From Amphibalanus amphitrite (taxonomy: Eukaryota > Arthropoda > Thecostraca > Balanomorpha > Balanidae), in the NCBI RefSeq assembly GCF_019059575.1, contig NW_024882741.1, forward strand, positions 124,001 to 188,000: DNA of 64,000 nt. The letters run 5' to 3'. Positions 18,405 through 30,500 of this stretch are shown piece by piece (within the stretch, counting starts at the first letter, position 1; each line of letters opens with the position of its first letter). The translations under genes were made by a program, and so were the position numbers. Below the pieces are notes generated by a model. The model worked only from the letters and a program-made list of their open reading frames with translations, was not told the DNA's origin and did no database searches.

Positions 18405-18950
18405 AGAATGTATATGTAGAGCTAAGAAAGCAAGGAAGCCTGCTGACTCCATGACCAGAATTCCGTTAGGAGAGTAGGTAAACGTCAGTGATCAGTCAGA
18501 TGTAAATCCATCTAAACTTCTAAAACTCTCAAACGATAATTTTGTTCTCGGGCTCCTGCTACTATTTTCATATCTTTTTTTTTATTGAAGAAGAAGAAAT
18601 ATCGTAATAATTCTGCAAATTGGAAACATATACCTAATAACTAATTGCCCCTATATCATTGCCAGGAAAATAGAACGAAGAAGCATAAACTTTATGCATA
18701 ATGCTTCTGAAATAACCTGGATCATAAGGTGCATCTACACTTGCATTTAAAAGGACGAACACAGTGCACCGGTTTTATATCTAATCAGCACTTCACCTGC
18801 AGTTCACCTAATCCGAACTGCATATCTCGCAGTTCGGATAACAAACTTCGGTCAATAAAAATCTGTTCCATATGACATAATAACGGGCCCATAATAAATT
18901 CTTGAACTGTCATGGTTGGCGTCAAATTGTTACAATGCCCCCCCCCCCCG
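18405..18950. other. intergenic, no gene
   Basis: AT-rich gap between the TTAA element and the GC-rich candidate promoter. A poly-C run is at 18937-18948. Nothing coding was seen. Confidence 0.5.
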
Positions 18951-19419
18951 GCCCCCACCCTCATTTCCCACATCACCCCCGCGATCATCAGTGTTCTGAT
19001 TGCGCGTTACTTTCGCTGGGCGCGCGCGGTCCGGCGCACTGCGTACACTCTCCGACACACGGTCCCAGCCGGAATTAAAAGCCATTTCTCCGGCGCGGCG
19101 CCCGCGGCAGTCACGCCACAGCGCGCCGGCCGCCCTGTCAGAGGCTGTACTCATTGCGGAGGAATGCGGCCGCCCGCGCAGAGGCTACGCTCGCTGGTTT
19201 ACCACACGGCATTCCGTCGGCCGAGAAAGGCCACGGCGCGGTGGCGGCTGGCAGTGTTGTGCTGGGAGCCCGTGTGGGGGTGCGCGTGCTGTGAGCGGGT
19301 CGGCCGGGCGTGCCGTGTGCCGTGCTGCGAAACAGAGCGAGAGTGTGTCGTGGTGTGTGTTGCGAGCCTGCCACTATGGATCTCTAGGAGGCTGACCGCA
19401 GTCAGCTGGACATTCCCAG
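18951..19419 (+). promoter_or_regulatory. candidate expanded promoter and non-coding exon 1
   Basis: GC- and CpG-rich block standing out from AT-rich flanks, ending in a good donor, CCCAG|GTGAGG at 19419/19420. The only ATG close to the donor (19376) meets a stop after three codons, so any exon here would be 5' UTR. The nearest downstream plus-strand gene is expanded, whose first coding exon has a conventional acceptor and so needs an upstream exon. Evidence is composition and position only. Confidence 0.35.
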
Positions 19420-20507
19420 GTGAGGAGTCGCAGGGGTTCGGTTGACTGACACCTGTTGTGAAGCAACAGGCGGGAGGCGAGGGCGAAATGGCGACTGGCG
19501 CCGCGTGATTTCTGAGGTCGGGTTAGGACGTAAATCTCGACAACTCAACTCAGCGAACAGAGTACCTAGGATTAATAAAGCACACTTTGTCTACTGCCAT
19601 CACACAGTTTTCCGTTATAGGCCAGCCTGCTGACTGTTTTGAGTCACTGGGGAGGAAGTTTAGAGTGAACTTTGACCAAGAACCGGGTGATTCACGTCAA
19701 TGGCATGTATGTCACTCTATCTAACGGACTTTGTACCCGGTGACCGATCAGCTGTGAGGTGTATCGTGTTTGTGGGCGGTCTCAGTCTGTGTTGGTCGAT
19801 GTGTGACAAGTGTGCTGTTTGTTGACTCCTCATTCCTCAATCATTTCGACCATTCGTCCTATAAGTGCGACCGATAGGCGTATGTTGATACTGCATAGTC
19901 GACAGCGACGGTATGTTCTCTAGCTACAGCGTACAGAACGGAACCAGTGTAGCTCAAATCACGGACATGGGGCACTCGACGTCTACCTTACCGCTTTACT
20001 GAAATGTTCTGGCACTGCGATAGAGTCAGTGCCGGTTGGAGTGGCATCAACAAACGGCCAGACACCGGTTGTACCGCTGTTGGATTTTTCTGTACCACCG
20101 GACCACTGCACCTATGCAGGGGTAGGTACAGTCGACGGCAGCATGCTGCCGCCGGCTGTGTGCCATGCTGGAATGCCACAAACGGGACGGGGTCGGAGCG
20201 GCGACCCGTCGGATGCAGCACCTTCACTGTAAAAAAAACTTACAAGCCCCTCGTAGAGGAATTCTCAGCGCAAAAATAACATTGCAGGAGCGTGTAAATT
20301 TGGCTAATTTTAGGCTAGTTGCCGAGTAACAAGCTTGTTCGACAAGGCTGTGCCTCGTATGCATACGACCACCGTGCTCCACCTAGTTTGACAACACGCA
20401 CGTAAATAAGGTGGGTAGTGCGTCTACTAGGTGTCATAATAGCCCCTGCCTGGTAAGGTAACTAGCCACTGCCTACTAATCCATACCCAGTAATTGTACT
20501 AGCCCCC

Positions 20508-20633
20508 AAGGCTAGTAGTGGTACTAGCTCAAGGCCAGTAGTGGCACTAGTTAACTAGTACCACTACTGGTCTTCGGGGTCGAGGTGCACTGGGTTGACG
20601 GAATTCCGTCGACGGAATTCCGTCAACCAGTGC
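20508..20633. repeat. paired palindromes with tandem 23-mers
   Basis: Two AAGGC-TAGTAGTGG-type 23-mers run into a 36-bp palindrome (20535-20570, one mismatch, centre TTAA). Sixteen bases later comes a 47-bp palindrome (20587-20633) whose arms, TTGACGGAATTCCG and its complement, meet around TCGA with one unpaired G. Confidence 0.93.
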
Positions 20634-20743
20634 CCCCGACTCTCGACCGCCACCCGCAAGTAAACAGACTGAGTAGCGCTGCAGCACATTTATTCGGGCA
20701 CGAGAACGAGAACAATAACAACGCCAGGACAATAACTATAACT

Positions 20744-20745
20744 TT

Positions 20746-20787
<42 letters not shown>

Positions 20788-20790
20788 AAC
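20744..20790. repeat. (AAC)n microsatellite
   Basis: Near-pure AAC trinucleotide run of about 45 bp. Confidence 0.95.
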
Positions 20791-23700
20791 TAACTGAATA
20801 ATTTGCAATCAGGTTTCTAAAATAACCACCATCAAACATTTGTGATTTTTCATTAGCTCTGCACCGGCGGCAGTCGCGGGGTGAAGGTAGGCCAGGCCAC
20901 ATGGCCCCATTCTTTACCAGAGAAGTCTGTAATGGGTGAAAAACGAATATCAACATTATTATTATCATAAGGCATACCAATCTGGAAAATGATTAAATTA
21001 AAGTTGAAGAAAGTGATATATTCCTGCCACAAGCTAGCTTAAGTCCCAAACATATAGCTATTCTGACTTGGATAGACGATAACGGCGCACTTCTGCCAAC
21101 GACGGGCAACATTATGCGATACTATACATCTTCTAAGAAGCTCAACAACATAATAACTTTTGTTTACAAATGGACAACCTTTTTGTTGAGCACACAGCAA
21201 ATGATACAAGATGCCTCACCTTCAATCAAGCCAAAGAGCAGTTGGGCAGACACACACAGTAATGGCGACGCAACACAAAATGGACGCCGGCTCCCGGATG
21301 CGGGGGGGGGGGACTCCTTCTGAAAGCAGCCACAGACTCCTAGGTTGTAACATGCGACGAGGATAGCTATGAGGCACATCCTCATAGCCATCCGAAGCCG
21401 CTAACCACGCAAGCTTGCCAGCACGTTTATCAGCTGCAGGCGTTCGTCACAACAAGCGGGGTTGCACGCAAGGTTATCCGTTTAGTAGGTGCCAGCCGGG
21501 GCCTCGTCAGCTGAGCTAATAGCAAAATGACCTAATTGAGGGACACGCCAAAAACTGGCCGAGAACAAGCCAACGGCGGGTAACACTGTGAGGCTGTGCG
21601 TAGTTCATTAACACTGCGCAAAATTAGGTTCCTGAACATGCTCTCGCTCGTAGGCATTTGTTCCACAAAGGGCATTGTTAACGTGCATGGCTCTGACTAC
21701 TAATGTCCATATATGTTGTAACGAGGTGCAAGGGAGGCACTCGTAAAAAATGCCTTATTTCAAAATTAGCTAGTGAATTTTTTTTTACAGTGTTGACCGA
21801 GAGCCGCTCGCACTAGCACTTGGTGCCAGCAAACAACAAACTCCGAGATGACCGTGTGGATAATAGTGGTGTCAATCGGAACTTGAATCTTCGGGTTCGG
21901 AATTCCGATTTTGTTCAGTGTCCAATTCGGAATTCGGTTGGACAATGACAGCAGGCTTTGGACAACTTTGGACAATCGCTTGCTACACCTCAACATTTTT
22001 ATAAAGTAATCGTGTTTCAGATTGATTGGCTATTAGAAAGCTCAGCTTTCGATATGATTACCACTTTTAAGCTGGTAACGATACATTAAAAGCAAATTGG
22101 ATAACGGTGTTGAGTGTAAACTATTGCGTAGATGTCGGACATCTTTGGACAAATGGCTGGCTTGGACATTTTTGGACGGACAGTCGACGTAAGTATTGGA
22201 CATTGGACGGACATTGGACACATGTTTTCTGAAATTGACATCACTAGTGGATAGTGACATTACATAGTGCCGGCGGTGTGCCTGCGGTGCTCTGCCATTT
22301 TAGAGAAGCCTTTTCTGTCTGAAGGATTCTCAGCTGGTGTCAATGTCACGGAAACATATAGGTTTGCCTTACGAATGACAGGATTTCAGAGATTCCAAGG
22401 CAAGTCACGGGCACTGAGATCTTAGCTTTGCCCTACAAATGACAAAATATGTCTCAGAGTTGGGTGTCTCTGCAACCGCTGAGCACCCGTGATGGATTAG
22501 TCAGTTACTGTGTCACAGGGCCACAGCTCACACCTGTGATAGCCAAAGGGCTGTGTCAGCGGCACAGACTCACAGTCCTGCACTTGTGCACAAACACACC
22601 TGCGTCCGGCGCGGCGGCGCGACGCCCTTGGGTCGGCCTCGGCCGAATAGCGCCCGCCCTGCCGGCTCGGCCCGACGAGGAATGTGACCTAGGCTGGGTG
22701 CCGGCTCGGAGCGCGCGGCCATGACTTGTGGGGAAGGCTAGAACGAGGACTAGCGGCTTCCGGCCGAAGTGCAGAGAGGGTGGGTTCTAGGAGGCTTTGC
22801 TGCACTTGGATGAGCTGTACTAACGCAGTAAAATGTCGATCGTGTATCATATATTGAATTATTTAAAAGGCATCCAATAGGTATCCACGCTTTGGCTTGG
22901 TCTGGTCCTAAAGATTTTGTTGTCAAGACAAACAGTTGCTAAGTAGTGACCGTTTGTTTAAAATTACTTTTATTGCGGAATCTTCCATGTCATGCGAACC
23001 AGTTTTGTGTTTTCCTCCCCATCTGTTATCGTTTTTGTGCTGTATCTTTCCAGTTAGTCTTAATTTGGTTGTCGCAAGTGACATAAATAGGCATATCGTT
23101 TACGTCAGCAAGCATTAATTGCTGGGAATTTCTTCAGATTTAGATTGTGCTGATAACAATGTACACAAAACCATCGTTGCTAAACGCTAACACAGGTTGT
23201 TCGACCGGGCATTTTCAGCAAACCATTCCTCGATTTGTAAAACTTGAATTCACTTAAATATCCGCTCAAATAATGGCCGATTTACTGTTGCAAGTCACAA
23301 AACAGAACCACTCAGTCGCATCTCCTCAGTGACCGCCGACCGGAAGAAGGAAGTCGTTTGTGCATCATCGACCATCATCTCTCACGGTCTCCCCGGCGCT
23401 TCACGATCGCTGAACACGTGTTTCGTGGGAGGTCCGTCCGTGACCCGTGCCGTGAACACCTCGTGACCGTGACCGTGACCGTGAAGGAGGGACGGCGGCA
23501 CGAGCCAGCGTGAACCGGCTGGGACCGTGAGAGGTCCATGGTTCAGTGCAAAGGACAGGTGGTGAGCTGTGTTGGTACTGGGTTGTCGTGCCTTTTGGAC
23601 AGAACTATGATGACCCGCGTTCGTGGATTTCATAGATTGTTGGGTCGAATATCTGGTGATCATCTATGAACTGCATACCTACCTTTTTAACTAGGCTGTT

Positions 23701-26187
23701 CAGATCCGCTGGGCTGTGTGTTTAAAGGTTCCATGTGCTTCATTTTATTAACTTATGATGCAACATCCGAGTGACATATGTAGAGTACCGTTCTAACCGA
23801 GTGATATGACTAACTGGGTTGATCCATTCAGGTGCACCCATAGGTCACGCCTCTGACCTGTGCCAGCTCTGGCCTTATAGTCACCGTGCTCTGGCCGGTG
23901 CAGGTGCACTCCTGAACGGCGCCAGGTGTGGGGGGACTCACCCCCCCCCCCCCCAGCAGACACACTCAACCGGAAGTGACTGTGGGTTGTGTGGAAAGTC
24001 CGGCCGGCTGGCATGCCTTGAATCGTTTACGTTCTCCCGCCTCGGCTGCCCGAAGATCGGATCTTGGCCCTGAAGGCCGCCAGGACTCGCGGCGAACGTG
24101 GAATAAGTGAAATGCTTTACGTTGTGGTCGAAGTGTTCGTTATTTTCTCACGTTTTGAATTGGTCGGAATGGGGCTAGAGTAATCGATCTGAAGGTTTTG
24201 TGAAATGTCCCACGACTGTTTGCTTCAAGGTCTTCGACATGCCTGTGTGGCACTGCTAGTTGTGATGTGGTAAATTTGCTCCAATTTACATTCCTCAGTG
24301 AGTGGCACGAGCCCGGCACCCTGCCGCTCCTGCTCCCTTCATGATTCGAGATCTCCTTCCCCAGCTAAAGCCTTCCTGCCTTTGCCCAAGCGTCACTCCA
24401 TAGCCCAGACCTCCTCCCTGGCCTGCGCCTCCCTCCATAGGCCTCCGCTCCTGGCTCATTGCCTTCCTGCACAACTCGGCCTCACCTGCCGGTCCGGGTC
24501 CGCCCCTGGCCCGGGGCCTCCGCCATTCCAGCGAACCTACCACGGCCAGATCGCTATCGCATTACACGTGCACTCACTATTACAACCATAAAAATGTGCC
24601 CGGCTGTGTGTTGGACTTGTTATCGCTGCCTGGAACCTCCATCGGGGCGGCTGGCTTGCCAGCAATGCATGCGACTCCCGGGTCCGGGACGTGGAGTTTT
24701 AAACCGGGTGCCCATCACAAAGCCGCCCCGCCGCGCCGGCAGCGCCGTTACCAGTGCACTGTTTGGGCGGTCAGCCTTGACGGGCCCGTGTTGGTGTTGT
24801 GTGCGGTTGTCTGTGGCGGCCTGGGGCGACGGCCTGGGGCGGTACATTACCGTTTGGTCGGTGTAAATCTCGGCTGCGGGTCGGGCGGTGGACGTTAACT
24901 GCCCGCGTGGTCGCCAAACTGTCAGCCTTTCATTAGGGCTGTCCGGACCGGGAGAACGCTTTGTTTGCTGGCGGCGCTACCTGACTAGATCAGGTGGTCA
25001 CGTTCCATTAGGTTTCCACAGTGTTCCATGGCTTCGGTAGACTACTTAGTGTTCTGACTCCCTATACCGTGTCCGCTGGGCTTTTGTGCCATCTTAACAT
25101 TTTCCGTGGTTTCCCACCAACCTCTCTTGCGTTTATGGTCCTGTGTCATAGTTGGCGAGATTTCGTACCAATTCCATGACCTCACAGCGCATATTGTCGT
25201 CCAGTTTCCATTGCATTTGCCCTCTGTGCTCATTGGCGAACGGCTCTCCAAAGTCTCACCCGGAAGCGCGGTATCTGGTTTGGGGAACGGACCCTGCCCA
25301 CGGTTCCATGCCAGCTAATGCGAAAGATGCAATCACTCCGTACTTCCGCGCTCATTATGAACTAACGGTGCGATGTTCGACGTCATGTCATGGAACTTGC
25401 TTATGTAAAATAATGTCAAAAGAGGTTTTTTAGCAGTATCGTGCATGTTTGTTTGGGTATTCGTGCCTTGTTAGTAATTCACATATCTGCATGTAAATCT
25501 TCTGCTGATCGTGGGACTGCATTTACTGTGTACACTCATCGTGAAGTGTTTTGTGCTTGCTTGTCCTTTGACGGAAAGGTGCCGAATGTTCGTCATCCTC
25601 AGATCTTAGTATCTACATATATACCTACTGGGTGAACGATGTGCATGGACTCAACATACTCTGGAACCAAGGGCGTTTCCAGAGTGCAAAGGAATTTCCT
25701 TTTCATGTACCTACCCAGTCTGCAGGAGGTCTGTTAGTGTCACGGTCATATCTTCGTTACTTTTCCTGTGTCGTGAAAAGCCCTGTTATCGTCAGTATCA
25801 GTGGTGTCTCATTATATACTTCCCCATGTGGGCACGTAGATGCCACGGTGTTAACACGCTTGAAGTACCACTTGCTCTGCATGTCGTACATTTTGAAAGC
25901 AGATATCGGTCACAAAGACTTGTTGGACATAAATGCCGTCTCGGGCGGCGGTAGATCTTTCCGAGTCGGCTGTCTCCGTTTTACATGAGCTGCGGCGCGT
26001 GGCGGGCCGAGCCGCGACGTTCCTGTGACGGTGGGCTCTGTCTGCATACCGCCGTCTCGCTGAGCGAGCATGGACAAACGCATTCCAGCGGCTCTCTGCC
26101 GAGCGCGTCATCGGTGGCACAACACGATTTCGTCGCCCCAGCGCGCCCCTGGAACGTGATTGTGGGTGAGCAGAGTCACTGGAATAG

Positions 26188-26352
26188 CCCGAGTCAAAGA
26201 GGAGCAACGTTCGAGTCATGGATACTCGAGGAGAGGAGCGCCCGAGTCGTGACTCGAGTAGTGGAGCATCCGGGTCGTGCAGACCCAAGTGCAGAAGCAC
26301 ACGGCTCATTAGGCCTGGAGAAGAGAAGCACAAGAGTCATCCGCACTCGAGT
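26188..26352. repeat. 33-bp tandem repeat, five diverged units
   Basis: Units share GGAGC, six to eight bases, GAGTCGTG or GAGTCAT, then ACTCGAG. About five copies with many substitutions. Confidence 0.65.
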
Positions 26353-27061
26353 CGATTTAAACCGGCTTTCTGACGGCCGACACACCCATGTCTGAGCTCA
26401 GGAACTGCGAGCTGATGAAGAGGGTGACATTGAAGCATCTGCCACAAATGAGTGAGGATGCTATTGCTGACCCCATTCCCGGACCGTGAAGAGGTTGCTA
26501 CCCTCTGCTCCTGACGGCTGATGTGATGACGAGAGAAGGCTAGGTCGCTGCCCGTTGGATCTCGGCAGCTGTACCTCAGGATCTGCCTGCGGGCACGTCA
26601 CATCTGCAACTGATTGGAACCCATTGCCAAATGCAATTCATGACTGTTTCGCTTAAGGTGGGACGGTGATGTAATCCTGTTATCAGTGCCTCGTAAGTAG
26701 CCTGCCTTATTACATGATCCCGGCATTCACAGCCGGATGTGGTCAGCTTTGTAAGTCGTGTATGCAAATGAAGTTCGGTTTTCCAGACACGCTTGCATAA
26801 ACATTCTGATGGAATGACATGGCTCTTTTGTATGTGAAATGTTGGAATGACATGGCTTCTTTGTGTGCGGATTTTTTTATGTGACGGAATCTTAGCATTG
26901 TTGAATGACCACGATTTGCGATGATGAGTATTTCGTGATGAAATTAAAATTTAATTTCTGCTCATTAGGGAATTTGTCTTTGTTTGTGTGTTGTTTAATT
27001 GGGTTTTACAGTTTTTAGACGACCGGCCATTGAGCTGGGCTCTGCCCTGACACAATGTTAC

Positions 27062-27405
27062 CTGACCATGTGTTCCGGCACAGGGATCCCATGGTCTGTT
27101 ACATGCTGTACCCTGACCTGACCCCGTCTGCCAATGAGAGCTCCTTAGGCGGCTTCTATAAGCAGCACTGCTCTGACCTGGCCTGACCTATGTGCCGGCA
27201 GAGCGCTCACAGGTGGTTCGTTATGAGCCGCACTGACCTGACCTGACCTGACCTGATCTGGCTCTGTGGTTCCGGTAGTGCGCTCCCAGGCGGCCTGCTA
27301 TGAGCCGCTCTGACCTGACCCGACCTGACCTTGCCTGACCTAACCTGACCTGACTCTGTGTGTTCCTGCAGAGCGCTCCCAGGCGGCCTGCTATGAGCCG
27401 CGCCG
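27062..27405 (+). repeat. tandem array of acceptor-like units at the first expanded coding exon
   Basis: Four or five units of 60-88 bp share the order: TGACC repeats, TGTG, TTCC or GCCGGCAG, then AGCGCTCCCAGGCGGC, CTGCTATGAGCCGC. The clearest cores start at about 27201, 27278 and 27370. The last copy is the actual splice acceptor and 5' end of the first coding exon. Confidence 0.82.
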
Positions 27406-27470
27406 GAGGCAGCGGGTCGTGCACCTGTCATGCGCCCCAGAGCGGTGTCCCCTGTGGCCCGCTGTGCTGA
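27393..27470 (+). other. overlapping upstream ORF of expanded, 25 codons
   Basis: ATG AGC CGC opens at 27393 in the 5' leader of the first coding exon and stops at TGA 27468-27470, overlapping the main ATG (27430) in another frame. Its ATGAGCCGC start is repeated in each unit of the array upstream. It is likely to reduce main-frame initiation if the leader starts at 27370. Confidence 0.5.
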
Positions 27471-27543
27471 ACCCCTCTGTGACGGCCGGCGCTATGTGGC
27501 CGTCCAGCTACTGACCCGGCAGAAGCTCTATTTCTCCGTCGAT
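27430..27543 (+). CDS. ex: expanded coding exon 1 (start)
   Basis: Residues 1-38, MRPRAVSP to LYFSVD, start of FERM F1. The exon probably begins at 27370 after CTGCAG, leaving 60 nt of 5' UTR. The start at 27430 is the first ATG in the FERM frame; an overlapping short frame starts at 27393. Donor GAT|GTGAGT, phase 0. Confidence 0.85.
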
Positions 27544-30500
27544 GTGAGTATTATGGGCACATTAGCGGGTGTCACTGAGGGATATAAGGGGCGTACTGAT
27601 CGCGGAGAGGACTGTCACAGTGTCACATGCTACTGCGTCCGAAGGTTGTGTGGTATAGGGTACTGTGGGTGACACGGTGGTCATATTATCTCAACTGCTT
27701 ACATGATCACGTTACCACGCAACTGCCCGAAACATGACATTTTGCGTTAATCTCTAGTCGCTGTCACAAAAATTTAGGCTTTGTGAAAAAGCCATGGAAT
27801 AGATGACATGAAATACTGCCTCTATGATTTACGATATCATTCAACTTCTGCACGAAAATGCTCAAAGTATACGGTTTCTCAAATGGACACAAGTATTCCA
27901 TTGGATATTTTCCGCATTCTGGATTTTAGAGGCCTCTATATTAGGAACATTCCGATGAATGAACTCATCGTGATTGAATGAATGCATGCCTGACCTTTTT
28001 CCGATGCAGTCGAGCCTGTCATGCAGCCTGTGTTTCTTGAATCCGCTACTTGCCAATTGAAGAGTTGTGAAAAAATATTATCGCCAACCGCGGTCCGCCC
28101 GCGAGGTTCTTGGGCGCCGAGTAGTTTTCACAATCTGTTAATGAAGTTGTGCATATTTCAAATGGCTATGAATTTTTTGTAAGCTTAGCAGCAGCCTAAT
28201 TATATCGTTATCCATCCATTAAAATATGCATTCAATATAAACGATGCATTCGATGAATGATACTGCTTGGTTCAGGACGAAGTGCTGCTGCTCCTTTGCA
28301 GCTTTCAGGTCTTGGTAACGCAACTGGCCCAGATCTCTTGTCTGAGTCGTCTGTCTGAGCCGTACGGGTGCTCCTGACCTTACTCTTCACTGAAGTAGCT
28401 GTTCGTTATACCGTGGCATATCCGGGATGTGGCGCCGGAGGCAACTGACGGATCGGAGCTGGTCCGCTAGCCAGCCGGTGCGGTGCGGGGCTGCATAGTG
28501 CATAGTTTATAGCTGTTCGCCGCGAACAAGGCTAGCGGGGAGGCGGTGCTGTGCAGTCGGCATTCTGCACATTCCTCACACCTCCCCCGTTCCTGCGGAC
28601 GAGCGGTGCGGCCACCACGCCGCCAGCAGCCCAACGACCCTCTAATTCATGCTACGTAGTGGTTACTGGCAGATGGGAGGGTGATAACGGTGTGCAGAAT
28701 TCTCGGCGGGAATCAACCGGCTGACCTGACCTCGGGTCAGAGGCAGAACAGCGCTGATGGGGATCTGGCGCGAAGGCGATCAGAATTCCTCACGTAGCCT
28801 GATCTAAGACCTGGCAATAATACCGTCTGGCGTCCACCTTGCCGTTCGGCCTAGGAGGTTCCGTCGGACGCCACTGCCACTCCCATCACCTCACCTCGCC
28901 TCACCTCACCCGCTGCCCAATCCACTGCACGGGACCGGCCTTCGTGTGGTGCACAGCCTCTGACACGGTTACCGAGGACAGCGGGAGTGCAGACAACCGG
29001 CTGATTGTACCGTGCAGAGAGCGTACAGTGGACGAGAAACGGAGATTCGTTGAGCCGAGTGTGTGCCAAAACCACTAAAGCTAGGATGAGTTAGAAGGGA
29101 ATATTAGTGTGTACTCCATTTTTGAGTTGTTCAGTCTTGTTTGACCTGAGATGTGCCGGAGATCTAAACAGTGCTTCATCTTCAGATGCTTGTTGGGACT
29201 CTCTTTTTGAGCTACCAGTCAGGACATCTCGCCTCCCATCGGGTGCTCGCAGTTCCATCCATCGTCAGAGTCGCTCCGTTGCATCAGAACTGTCGCTGAC
29301 GGTGACACCTCGGCGCAGCGTCGAACTGAGCTAGACAAACGAGCCGACAGACGGATGAACGGACGGACGAACGGCCCCGACTGGCCGTGCAGTCGAGGGA
29401 GCCGCCTCGGCGTTGCACGCTCCACAGTTAGATGACCAGCTCACCTGGCGCGTGCAGGAGCCGCCGCGCCGGCCGCTCACAAAGCACGCTCCTCCGGTAT
29501 GTGGCCAGAGGGGATATCCGTGCCGGCCGCTCTGGCCGCGCTGACCGTGCTAATATGGCACTGTGACTGTGACAGTGACGGGGGTGTCTCGCACGCCACA
29601 CCGAGCCACCTCCGCCGCTCGCCGCGGATTACACAGACCGATGAATGGACACCCCACCACTTACTATGCTGTTGCCGTGCCCGGCAAGGGTGTCCGATTC
29701 TGCAGGACGGCCCGCGACATCCTGCCGTGTCCAGCGCGGAATGCGGCCGAACGTTCTGATAGATAGCCTTGGTCACGCACATGCGTGCACGAGTGGTAAC
29801 GGGTAACGGTGCCCTGCGGCCGGTGCCGGACCGTTTGCGGCGGAAACATGGGTCTGCTCCGGTCCGGCTGATCCGATTAGACTTCACGAGGGGAGATAGG
29901 CTGTGTCTGTTTGCTTGGAGAACAAACTCTTGGAAGACAACCAACAACAGACACGGGTGCAGGAGGGTATGCCGAGAGGGTACGAGGTTTGTTTGCCGGC
30001 GCCGCCCTGTCGCCGGCCAGGTCGACCTGATGACAGACCGGGGCGGCGCCTTTGACTGTCGTGTTGTCTGCGACGGACGGTCCCGCATGTCAGGGTGATA
30101 GGTCAAAGCTGTGCCCGTCTTAGATGTGACGGGGTCACATCAACCGTAGACGAGCCGCTTAGTGTTAGGTCAGGTAACCAACAGGCAACATGAGTGCTGA
30201 TCAGGTCAGGTGATGTGTTGTCTTAGGTATGGAGAGGCCCCGCACAACTGACGTCTTATAGCTCTGGTTGAAAGAACATTGTGTAAGCATTGGTGCATCC
30301 ACGGACGATGCAAATATTGTTATTTTAAATGGCGAATGAACTTTCAGAATACTCATAAAAACGGACTTTCGAGTTCCATAGCATCTCAACGAAAGTGTAC
30401 TTTCACATTGTCATGCCCTTGTGGTTCTTGGCCACCATTAATCATAATACACCGTCATAAGCTCACTAAATGGGTACTGTTCGACATGATTCTTCCAGTT

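Larger units (their letters stand above)
19420..27060. other. long non-coding stretch upstream of expanded coding exons
   Basis: Probably the first intron of expanded if the 19.4-kb donor is used. It contains the palindrome pair (20508-20633), an AAC microsatellite (20744-20790), TTGGACA-rich sequence (about 21940-22220), poly-G/C runs near 21300 and 23940, and a 33-bp tandem repeat at 26188-26352. A C/P/S-rich open frame at 24298-24591 has no recognisable domain and was not called. Confidence 0.5.

Noticed and set aside
18912-19445. 177-codon Cys/Arg-rich frame
   Set aside because: Composition follows the GC-rich block, it runs through a good donor, and no domain is visible; treated as promoter or non-coding exon.
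24298-24591. Open frame beginning SGTSPAPCRSC after a CTCAG
   Set aside because: Low-complexity Pro/Ser sequence with no partner exon or known domain; could be a hidden exon but cannot be supported.
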